Source: Actinocatenispora rupis (GTDB lineage Bacteria > Actinomycetota > Actinomycetes > Mycobacteriales > Micromonosporaceae). Taken from it: 64,000 nucleotides of DNA. Below the pieces are notes generated by a model, which was not told the origin of the DNA, did not search any database, and saw only the letters and a list, made by a program, of their open reading frames with translations. A program made the position numbers and the translations under genes. Position 1 is the stretch's first letter. Each line of letters starts with the position of its first letter. This document shows positions 30,001 to 42,000 of this stretch, in pieces. The stretch covers positions 237,727-301,726 of the forward strand of contig NZ_BOMB01000024.1 of NCBI RefSeq assembly GCF_016861975.1, in the 5' to 3' direction.

Positions 30001-33000
30001 GCCGTACGCCGCGGACCCGGTCACCGGGGCCTCCGGCCTGGTCCGGCTGTACGCCGACGACGCGGGTGTCGGACGCGGTGCCGCCGCAGCGGCCATGGCG
30101 TGGGCGATGGTCGGCCCGGACGTGGCGGGACCGATCGGGAAGTGGCGGGTCACCGCCGACGGCTCGGTAGTGGTCGACGTCGCCGTGCACGACCGGGTGG
30201 TGACGCTGCCGGCCGACACCCCCGAAGCCTGGGTGCGGTTCGCGCACGGCACCGGGGCGGTGCACGAGGGTTCCGTCCGTGACCGGATCGTGGCGTCGCT
30301 GCTGCGGCACCGTGCGGCGGGTGCGCGCATCAGCCCGCGGTGGCGGGAGGACGAGCACCAGATCGTACTGCCGGTCGCGTTGGCCGCCGGGGGGCTCGGA
30401 TTCGACCTGTCGGGGCTTCGGGTCGAGCCCACCGACCTGGCCTGGGCGCTGCGCCGGTTGGCCGACCTTGGCCTGCTGCCGCTCGCCGGGCGGACGCTAC
30501 GGCTGGACGTGGGCCCGGCCGCCGCCGACGCGATCGCCGTCCCCTGGTTGGCGCGGGCGCTGGGCGTCCCGGTCGTCGTCCCGGCGGCGGAGCTGCGGCA
30601 CGACGACCACGGCGAGGGCCCCGGCCGCCACGTCGTGGACGTACCCGAGCTGTGGCGGCAGTACGACGGGACCGGCACCGAGACGCCGTATCAGGTGCCG
30701 CCCGGTGCGGAGGACCGTCGGGCGATGCTTTCCCTTGCCGCGCAACGGGATCAGGCGACTGAGCTGCCCTCGCCGGTTCCTGCCGAGGCACCGGACCTCG
30801 TCACCGTGCCGGGGCGGGAGATCGGTGGCGGGGTGTGGTGCGTGGATCCCGCCGAGCTCACGGACATCTCCGAGCTGGTCGCCCTGACCGCGCAGGACGC
30901 CGAGGGGTACGGCGCGCTGATCCGCTCGCGGCTGCGCGAGCTGTTCGACGGCGGCCCGGTCGACCTGGGATTCACGCTGGCGCTGCGGTCGGCCGAGGTG
31001 GGCGTCGGCCGGACCACGGTCGAGCTGGCCGTCGGCCGGCCGGACGGTCGGCACGTCGGCTTGCTCCGCCTGACGATCACGTACCACCCGGGGCCGGCGG
31101 CCGACCCGCGCGGCAGCTACGTCGTGGAGTACTCGGAGATCGACCTCGACCTGACGGTGGGGGACCGCAACGAGTTCCTGATCGCCTTCCACGACGAGGG
31201 CTTCGCCACGTACCTGCGGAGCAAGGGCGTGGCCGCGGTGTACGCGAACGGTGCGGGCAGCGCGTTCGCGGATCTCGGGTTCCACCACACGGCGGGCTGG
31301 GCCGACCGGCACCTGGGCGAGCTGCGCCAGGCGTACCCGGGGGTGGTCGGCGGGATCGCGGCGCTTGCCGCCGTGCTGCGCCGCGGGGAGACGGCGGGCC
31401 GGTTCACCGACACCCGCGGCCGGTCCGTCGACCGCGCCGAGGTGCTGGCCGGGGTGTACGAGCTGGTCGACGGGACGTCCGAGCTGACCGGCGCGCTCCC
31501 GGTGCCACGCGACCCCGCGGGCGAGTCGTGGGCGGACCTCGCCGACCGGTACCGGGAGGCGGTCGATCTGGCGGACATGCTGCGCGCCGGCCGGTTCACG
31601 ATGGCCGAGTTGCTCGCCGCCGGCCAGGATCCCGAGGTCGCGTACGACCTGTCGCTGCTCGGCGCCCGGATCCTCGACGCCTCGCCGGTACGGTCGATGC
31701 AGTGGTTCTCGCCCGGTGGGAACGGACCGTCCGGCACGGGCCCGGGCGTAAACCCCACGGACTTGGCGCCACGACGCGATGCCCGACCGGGCACGGATCG
31801 GGGCCCGCGGACCGATCGTCGGCCCGGCGCCGGCCAGGGTGCATCGCGGCCGGGTACGGACCGGGATCCGCGCGCCGCCTTCCGGTCCACTGTGGACGGT
31901 GCAGGCGAGGTCGTACGGGTGCTGGCCGAGCCGGGAGAGATCGACGGCTGGCTGGCCCGCAACCGGGTGTCCGACGTGACCGGCGGTGTGGCGTTCCACC
32001 GGCCCGGCCCGACGGCCGACTTCGCCCGGCTGGTACGGCGCGACGAGCGCGACGGCGAGCCGGTCTTCGACATCGACATCCACTACGACGAGGAACGCGA
32101 CCTCATCCGCGCCGGCGCCGACGATCCGGAGGGGATCCGGCCGGAGGACTTCTTCCGCGCCGTCGCTCCGCTCGTACCGCGGGGCGCGACGGTCCGCGTG
32201 CTCGGCTGCCCCGCGCACGTTCTCGCCCGCCGCGCCGCGATCCTCCTCGGTGCGGCGTGGGTCGGCCCGGCCCGCGTCATCGGCGGTACGGAATGGACCT
32301 GGACCAGCGCGGACGGTGAGGTCGTCACCGCCCGCCCGGACCGTACGTCTCCCGCCGGCCTCCCGGAGCCCGGCACGCCCGGCACCTTCGTGGTGTACGA
32401 CGAGTCGGGCGCGGTGGTCGACGTCCAGGACTCGACCAGCGCCCGCCGGGACACGACCTGGGCGCCCCGCGGGATCGACGGCAGCCGCGATCCCAACGCC
32501 GTACGAGCCACGCTGGACGAGCGTCGCGCGATCGTGGCCGAGTGTGTCGCGCAGTACCTGGCGGCGGATGGCGAACGGCGGCGACTCACCGAGCTCTCGG
32601 CGACGGCCGCGGGGTACCGGAGGGCGCTGACGGAGCTGGATGCCCGGCGACGCTTCCGGCTCAACGCCGACGTTCGCCGGGCGCTGGCCGCGGTCCGTGC
32701 CGAGTACCGGAATCGACCGGCGCCGGACGAGCCGAACCGGCGATCGGTCCGCGCCGCCGGCCGGGCAGCGCAGAGCGCCCATGCCGCGAGCGCGGGGTTC
32801 CTGGCATCAGCCAGCGAGGCGGCGCGGACGCTGTACACGCTCGGCGAGGCGCCCACGGACCTCATGACGCTGCTGCGCGCGCCCGACCTGTGGCAGGTGC
32901 TGGGCACGGCGGAGGAGAGGCTCGCCGCGCACGCACGCGACGCCGCGGAGTACCGGGCGCTCGTCGAGATGGCCGGCCGGCTCCTCGGCCCCGGCGTACT

Positions 33001-36000
33001 GCCGGACGATGCGGCCGACGAGCGCGCGCACTGGTCGGCGCGGCAGGCGCAGTGGCGCGGCGAGCTGGCCCACCACGAGCGGATCGTCCGGTTGGCCACC
33101 GGGCTGTCGGCGCGGGTCCGGCCCGCGTTCGAGGCGGACCCGTTCGCTGCCCGGTTCGACGGGCGCGCCGAGGTCGAAGGGCTGGAGAGCCTCTTCCCGC
33201 TGCTCGACGCGGTACGCGAGGTGATGCCCCACGCCGACGACACCGCTGGCCCGCAGGACCGGGACGACGCGGCGGAGCCCGAGGACGCTGGCACCCGCAA
33301 GCGCGTACGGGTCCTCCGGCAGCGGTTGGCGGAGGCCGACGGGCGCGTGGACCTGTGGATGTTCGCCTCGCTCGTACTCGACATCGCGCAACGCAGCACG
33401 TTCGGCAACCAGACCGCGACCGGCTACCTCGGCCGCGCCGAGCTGGACGCCGAGCTGGACTTCCGCCTCGCCGAGGCGCTCGCGCGGCACGGCGCGGTCT
33501 CGCCGTGGGGCGACCTGCCGCCCCGACCGCGTGCGGCCGCAGACCGACTGGTCACGGCCACCGAGGAGCTGCTGGCCGACATCGCGCTGCTCTCCGACGG
33601 GCTCGACGCCGTCGACGACTTCGACCGGGACAACCCGATTCGTGGCATCGAAGCCGACGTGTCCGCGGCGATCGCCGACCGTCGCGGCGGGTTGCGCCGG
33701 CTCAACCCCGTCGCCGCGGTGAACCGCGGGGCCGTCGCCGCGATGCTCGACCGGCACGAGCGGCGACTGCGCGCGCGCTGGGCGGCGGCCACGACCGGAG
33801 CGACCCTGCGCAGCGCACACGCCGCGTTCACCGACGCGTCCAACGACCTGCGTCTGCTCGCGGCGTACCACTCGGGTCTGCGTCGGGAACGCCAACCCGG
33901 ACGAGACGAGGTCGACGCCGTCGCGTCGGAGCTGTCAAAGGCCGCCTACGAGATCCGTGACCTGGTGCGGACGTACCGGGAGCGGCACCGGGAGGCGGTC
34001 CGCGCCGAGATCGGGATCGCGGAGCTGGAGGACGTCCTCCGCGCGCTGGAGGAGCAGGACACGCCCGAGGCGCGCGTCGCGTACGACGCGGGCCAGCTGC
34101 GACTCACCGCGGTACGGAACAGCCGGGATATCGCGATCCGCGAGACCGCCGGGCTGCGGCGGACGCTGGCGGATGTGTTGCGGTCGGTCCGCCATCTGGC
34201 CGCCGGGCTGGAGGCGATCGACGACCCGAGCGTGCGGACGGCGCTCACCCCGGTACCGGCCGGCTACCTCGTCGCCGTCGGCGGGGACGCGCTGGCGCGG
34301 GCCGTGGCGGAGCCGGCCGACGAGCGGTACCGGCTGGTCGTGCTCGACCTGCGGGACGGGCGGGTGTGGTTCGGGCCGTCGGGCATGCCGGTGGCGGACG
34401 CGGTGACCGAGCTGATCGGGCTCGCCGACGAGCTGGATCTCGGGCCGGACGGTACGGAGATCCGGCTGGAAGCGGACGGGTTCCCGGCTGCGGAGGCGCA
34501 GCGCCTCGCCGACGGCACCGGTCGGCCGGTCCGGTTCCGGAACGAGGCGGGCGAGACCCGGCGCGCGGTACCCGGCGGTGGGGACGAGCCCCGACTCATC
34601 GTCGGCGACGAGGCACCGGCCGTCGACGTACCCGACGGGCCGACACCGGCGGAGCGCATCGCCGCGCTGATCGTCGAGTACGAGCGGGTCGAGCAACAGG
34701 CGGCGGCCGAATACCGGATCGGCGAGGCCGATGACGGCTTCGCGATGCAGGAGCGCGAGCTGCGCATCGCGATCGAGGACCTGGCCCGCTACTCGACCGG
34801 CAAGAACGCGCACGCGAGCGCCGACCGGTTGCGTAAGGACCTGGTGGGCCTGCGCGCCGCGGTGGCGAAACGGCACAACGCCGTGGGCGACGTCGCCGAC
34901 GACGGCATGTACACCATGATGGATCTCGGGCCACTCGTCGGGGAGCTGAAGGACGCGTACGCGGCGTTCGGTCCCCGGGCCGAGGCGGACGCCTACGCGG
35001 TGTGGAGCGAGCGGTACGCCGCCGTTTCCCCGGCCCTGGCCGAGCCGTCGTCGGCCGTCGGGTACGGGCGGCTCGCGGACCTCGCCGAGGCGGTGTCGGC
35101 CTCGACGCACCTGGTCGACGGCGACCCTCCGGCCGATGACGGGTGCCCGCAGCGGTACCGGGGGTTCTGGACCGCGCTGCGCGACGAGAACCGCTGGTAC
35201 CAGATCCGGGCGTTGCGTGAGGCGGAGATCGGCCGGGGCCGGCTCGCCGCAGCCGAGCGGGCGATCACCGCCGACCCGCTCGCACCCCGGATGCCGGGCG
35301 GGTCGACGAGACGACCCATCCTCGGCGGGCTGAACCGGCTGATCGCCAGGCACGCGGGCGCACCGGAGTCGCTGCGGGCACTGATGCGCGGGCACGTACC
35401 GCCGGACCTGCCGGGTGCGGTCGGCCGGCTCATCTCGGCGCTCGCGGCCGAGCGCGGAGAGGGCACACCGGACCCCGCGGCCTGCCGCGAGACCGACCAC
35501 TGGCTCGGTGTCGTCCTCGCCCTGCTGGACGCCGCACCGCCGCACGCCGACGGGTCCCTGGCCCGGGCGGTGCGCGACCTGATCGACCGGGCCACGGCGA
35601 CCCAGGCGGACCGGTTGACGCTGGGCCGGGCCGGCTCGGTGGCCGAGAACGAGGCAGCGGTCGGCGCGGTGAACGCCATGCGCCGGGCCGCCCGCGACGC
35701 CGTGGGGCGCCTGCCAGGGCCGGTGGCGGCGGTGTTCGATCGGTTGTACGAGGCCGTCTCGGCGGAGGTCGCGGACGGCGCCGCGGTCGTCGAGGTGCTG
35801 GGCGAGAACACCTGGTACACCGAGGACGGTCTGCGCGCCGTACGGCTGGCCGCGGCCCGCGTCACCGGCTCCGCGTACTGGACGGACGGCGCGGGGGAGC
35901 ACGGGAAACTGGCCGCATCGGTGCTGCGCACCGCCGACCGGTATCTCGCCCAGCACGAGCTGCTGCTGGGAATCCTGACCCGGACGGCGCGCAACGACCG

Positions 36001-39000
36001 GCGCCTGGACCTGGCGGAGCAGGCCGTCACCGAGGTCGAGCGGGTCACCGCCGTACCGACCGACGGCGGCCCGCCGCGACGTACCGACGAGGCGTGGGCG
36101 GTGCTCACCGGGCTGCGCCGGTACCGGACCGACCTGCTTCTGGCGGGGGAGCGGCTCGACGCGGAGCGGGCCGCGGCGACCGGAGCGCTGGACGTACTCG
36201 CGCGTGAGATGCACGGGTACGTGTCGTCGATGGCAACGCTCGACGGCGGGGCGGGTCGTCCCCGGGCGGCGCTGCCGGCGGCTGACCCGCGGGTGACGAT
36301 CCTGACCGACCCGGCGGACATCACCGCCTGGGCGGAGCGGCACCGGGTCCGGGGCGTACCGGCGGGCGGCGTCGCGTTCCACCGGGCCGGGTCACGCTCC
36401 GAGCGGTTTGCGCGGCTGGTCCGCCGTACGTCGACGGAGGACGGCGCCCCCGTCTTCGACGTGGACGTGCACTACGACGCGGCCCTGGACCTGATCCGGG
36501 CCGGGAAGTCGGATCCGGAGGGCATCCAGCCGGAGGCGTTCTTCCGGCAGGTCGTCGCGCCGCTGGTGCCCCCCGGGGCGCCGGTGCGGTTGCTGGCCTG
36601 CCCTGCCGCGGGGCTGGCGCGGCGGGCCGCGGTCGTGCTGGGCCGCCAGCTCGGTACTCCGGCGGAGCCGGCGCCGGTGCGGGTCACCGGTGGCACCGAG
36701 TTCACGTGGACCGGCGCCGACGGGACGGTGATCAGCGCGTCGCTCGACCAGTCCTCTGCCGAGGCGCGGCCGGCGATCGACCCGGACGGCAGCACCGACG
36801 GCGACTTCGTCACGTACGACGAGCGTGGCGCCGAGGTGGCCCGCGAACGGTCGCCGCGGGTGTCCGCCGGCGGCGACTGGGAGATGCGCGGCGTCCGCAG
36901 GGGAGCGGTACACGAACAGGACCCGGTCGGCCTGCCGCAAGCGGACGCGGCGGCGAACGAGCATGCGGCGCTCGCCGCGCGGTTCCGGGCCGAGGCCGTG
37001 GCGCCGGTGGGTGAGCCGGTCGGCCGGCGCCAGGAGCTGGCCCGGCGGTTGGCCGCCGCGCACGCGGAGATGGCGCGGGCGCTGGACGAGATGGCGGCGG
37101 AGCGTGCGACGGTCGAGCGCGTCGAGGCCGTCGACGACGACCCGGCCGTCTCGCCCGAGTCGGCCGCCCTGGTCGCGCTGGCCGAGCGGCGGGACGGCCT
37201 GCTGACCGACGCCGCCCGGCAGGCCCGTGAACGCATCGCCGAACTCGCGGGCTGGCTCGACTGGTACCGGGTGCGGATCGACGAGCTGAGCGCGGCGTAC
37301 GAGGCGCTGCCGGCCGAGCCGCGTCGCACGCTGCGCGCGATGCCGAAGTCGAAGGCGCGGACGAAGCCGGCGGAGGGCGACCTGCCGTCGCTCACGGCGC
37401 TGCTCGACGATGCGGTCGAGGCACAGCGCGCCGGTCGCCCGCTGTCGGTCGCCGTACGCGCGCTGCTCGTCGGCGAGGACATGACGCACCGCCAGGGCAT
37501 GGCGCTCGGCGAGTACCACCCGGGGCACGCGGCGCGCCGGGCCGCGGTCGCCTCCTGGCTGCGGCGCAACGCCGCGCCCGAGGTCGCCGAGTACGTGACG
37601 GCGCAGATCGCGACGGTCGGCGCCGTGGAGATGGCACCGGACCCGGTCGTCGCGGCCATCTGGGCCGAACTGGGCGCCGACGAGGTCGACGGGGCGCGCA
37701 TCCGCCCGAGCCACGAGCCGCCGGTACGGCCGAACCGCCCGGGTCACCGTGGGGGGCGGACCGCGGTCGTCGGTGCCGACGGCGACGACGGCTTCCACGG
37801 CGTGTGGGAGATCGTGCCGAGTCCGCAGCACGCCGGCGATCTGAAGATCGGGCGGGGGCAACGGTTCCTGGTCTGGTTCGACACCGCCGCGCTGCCCGAC
37901 GGCGAGCGCATCGCGCTGGAGGCGGTGTCGCTCACCGAGTACCGGGTGACGGTCGCGGCCGGCATCGACCCGGCCATCGCCCGTTTGCTGGTACGCGAGC
38001 TGCTGTCCGAGACGGCCGCGGGGTGGCGTGCCGGTGTCGCCGATCTCGCCACGCACACCGTGCGCGACGGGATGCCGGCCGCCATGGGCGGCGCGTCCGG
38101 CGTGCTGGCCGCGCTGATGGTGGGCGCGCCGCAGCTGCTGCCCGGCGTCCTGTTCGGCGCGGTGTTCCGGATGGCGGTGTCCGGCATCGTCAACCGCGAC
38201 TTCGGGCTCGCCAGCGTGGAGGGCTGGTACCGCACCCAGCGCGCCCTGAACCGGATCGTCCCGCCGCTGCCGCGTCCGCTGCTCACGGCGCTGGTACGGG
38301 CGTCGGCGGAGACCGCGGACCCCACCCTCCGCCGGTACGGTCGCCGCGCGGGCGAGCCGCCGGTGTACCAGCTGCCGCGGCCGTTGACCGCCGCTCAGCG
38401 CGAGCAGTACACCGAGCGGTTGGCTCAGGCAATGCGCCGTGCCGCCGAGCTGCTGCGCGCGGATCCGGAGCACGGCGGCATTCCGGACTTCCGCGACGTG
38501 AAGCTCGTGGAGGGCGGTGCACACGGTCCCGGGCTGGAGATCCGGTTCGGTCCGGGGCGGGGCGGCCGGACCGTGGTCCTGGACGGCATCGACATCGCCA
38601 TCAGCGGGGACAGTCACTTCCGGGCGTCCTCGTACGACTTGCTGAGCAACAGCTACCACGGCGATCTGGTCATGTCGTCGGCCCACGTCGAGCAGTCCGT
38701 GGCGGAACTGGCCGACACGATCGCGGGCGAGCTCGCCTGGGAGGCCGTCCGGGATCTGGTGAACCTGCTCGGCGGTATGCCGAGCATGCTGCGGATCCTG
38801 CTCGGCGCCTGGGCGAGCGCGCCGCTGAGCCTGTCGATGCTGTTCACGGTCGCGCTGGGTATCTGGCACGACCCGCAGCTGGCGTGGACGCTGTTTCCCG
38901 CCGAGGTCGCCGCCCGACTGAGCGACTGCGTGGTGCAGCCCGCGGCGGTGTTGGCGGACAAGGTCGCCGACCGGGCCTCGCTGTCCTCCCAGAACCGCCG

Positions 39001-42000
39001 GCTGAACGTCGGCAAGCTGGAGAAGTCCGACCTTGCGGTGCTGCTCTCCGACCTGCACGCCCTGGCGGCCAGCGCCCGGGACGCGACGATGCTGGCCGAC
39101 GGGACCGAGCCCGCCGGCCACGCCGATCCCGAGCTGGTACTGGACGCGGCGCTCGACGTGCTGCGGCAGCGCGACGACCTGACGGTCGAGGTGACCAGGA
39201 CATCGGCGCGTACGGCCGAGGTGACGATCACGTTCGGTCGGGAGAGCGGGCTGCCGGCGCCGCGGCGAGTGGTGGGCGACCTGGTGTTCGTCGAGGCACC
39301 CGAGGAGGACGGCGTCACCGGTCCGTACGAGCTGATCGACCTCTACTCGTACGGCATCGGCCGGTTCCAGTTCCGGCTGGCCGACTTCTCGTCACCTGAC
39401 GTTGCCGCGCGGCGGATGGCCGAGGCCGTCGACGAGCTGGCCGGCGCGGCCGAGCAGGGCTGGCCGTGGCCACTGCGCTCGTACGTCCTCCGCAACCTGG
39501 TTCGGACCCTCTCGCACGTCCTCGCGTCGGGCGTGGCCGGGGTCGAGGGCGGCTCGGTCGCCGCAGTCCTCGCCCGGGACGGCATGGAGTTCGCCGACGG
39601 CGTCTCCGAGGGGCCGATCGAGCGGTGGCAGGAGATGAGCAAGGTCCGCCGCAACAACGCCTCCGCCACACAGAACAACAAGACCGACGGCGTGACCGCG
39701 AGCAAGCTCGACCGCGCGGTGGCCGCCGGTACCGAGAACATCGCGGCGGCGACCGACGCGCTCGCCCGCCGACTCGCGCCGTACGCGGCGGAGCCCGGCG
39801 CGGTCGGGCAGCGCGTCCGGCAGTTGCTGGACGCGCTGGACGTCGTGCGGCCGGTCACGCAGCGCGAGTTCGACGACCGGGTACGCGCGCTGATCCGGGC
39901 CGGCCGCCTGGACGGGATCCCTGGGCTGACCGTGTCCCTGCGCGGGGACGGGATGCTGCTGCTGACCCTGACGGGTTCGCGTTCGCTGTGGCGCGGGAGG
40001 GCCGACCGGCAGTTCGTCGTGCGGCTGGTCCGTGGCGACCTGTCGGGCGGGCGCGGCGTCGTCACCGACTGGGGCGCCTTCGGTGACCTGCGGGGGATGA
40101 CCGGCATGGTCCTCGCCGTCCCGGACGGCGACCTGTCCAACGGGCTGCACGGCCTCACGACCCGGCTGTACGAACTGGCGCGGGACCTGGAAGCCATCCC
40201 GGACGGCCTGGCCCCGCTGCGCAGCCAGGTCGACAACGCGCTCCGGCACGACGTCGAGTCCGCGCTGCCCCGGCTCGGGTTCGGCCTCGGACACTTCACC
40301 GCGACGGCGGCGGCGGTCTCCGGCTCGGTGGTCCTCAACACGTACGGCGGCACGGTCGCCAACCGCTGGTGGCAGCGCCGCAGCAGGAACTTCCAGCACA
40401 CCAACGAGGTCACGACCCTGCGGTACCTGATCGCGCCGCACGAGGAGCAGGCGGCGCTGGCGGCGCGGCAGCGTACCGAGCAGACGGGCCGGCTGGCGGG
40501 GCTGGCCGTGCTGTGGGACGTGGCGCGGGGCGTGCTCGCCGAGGCCGGCGCCCCGCCGTTGCCGCCGCTGCCCGGCGGATCCGACCCGGAGTCCGTTCAG
40601 GACGCGACCGAGACCGCGCGGAACCACCCGGCCGGCCTCGCCGGGTACGTTCGGGCCATCATCGCCGGGATCGACGACACCGACGAGCTGCTCACCCGCT
40701 ACTGGTACCGGGAGTTCGTCGGCGGATCGGCCGAACTCGACGAGGCGTACGGGGACGGTTCCGAGCCCGCCGGCGCGGCGCCGTTGTCCGTGCCGGAGCT
40801 GCTGAGCCTCGCCGAGCAGCTCTGGCAGGACGAGGACCTGACCCGCGACCTGGGCCCGCACGAGTTCTGGCACCGGATGCCGATGGTCCCGGACATGCCG
40901 GTGTTGACGGTCGGTCGACTGCGCCGGCTGTTGCGGGACGACGCGCACGACGGGCCGGAGCGGACCGCGCTGCACCGGTTCGTCGCCGGTGCGGTGGGTC
41001 GGCCCGTCGCAGCGCTGGGGCCGCTGACGCTGGTGCGCGGTACGGGCGCGGTCGCCGGGATGTCGTCCGAGGCAGTGTTCCTGGCCGCGGACACCAGCGG
41101 CAGGCCGGTCGTGGCGGTGAAGGTTTTCGACCGGGTACACGACTTCGTCAGCGAGTTCGCGTCGTACGCGGGGCAGCAGGGTAGCGGCCTGACCCCCGAG
41201 ATCCGGGGCGTCGCCGGGATTCCGACCGTCGAGCCCGCCGGGGTCTCCGTCCTGGTGATGGAGTACGGCGGCGAGCAACTGGGCGAGTTCCTCGCCGCGA
41301 TTCGGGACGCACCGGCGGACCGGCGACAGGCCGCGATCGCCGACGCGGTCCAGGCGTACCGGGACGCCGGCGGCTTGTTGGCCCGGCTCGGCACCGACGG
41401 TCCGCCCATGCCCGGGCGCTCGTGGAACATGACCACGTCGCTCTTCCGCACCTGGGGCTGGCTCCGCGCATGGTGCTCGCACGACGGGTTCCAGCAGGAC
41501 TTCGGCTTCGACGGCGGTGCCGTCGCGGCCCGGATGCACGAGCTGGCCACGGCGTTCGAGGCGAACCCGGGGGACACGGCGGCGGTGGTGCACGGCGACC
41601 CGCATCCGGGACAGTTCGTCCGGGATCCGCGGACGGGGCGGATGCTGCTCATCGACCTGCCGTTCATGTACCCGTCGTTCGACCGGGACGGCAGGGGGAT
41701 CGGGCCGGTCGGGTACGACCTGGGTGTGTTCCTCGGCGTGCTGTCGGCGTTCGCGCACAACTTCGACGTGGTGGACGTCCTGCCCGAGCTGCGCGCGGCG
41801 ATCGAGGCCGGCTACCGGGACGCCGGCGGTGTCGAGCCCACCCCCGAGGCGCTCCGGTACTTCCGGGCGCTGGGCCTGGCGATGGCGCTGGACGGCACCC
41901 GCGAGGTGCTGTACGCCGGGCGAGTACCCGACGGCGGCACGGTCGAGCAGTACCGCGAGCGGGCCGAGCGGCAGCTCGCCGAGCTGCACGAGCTGATCGG

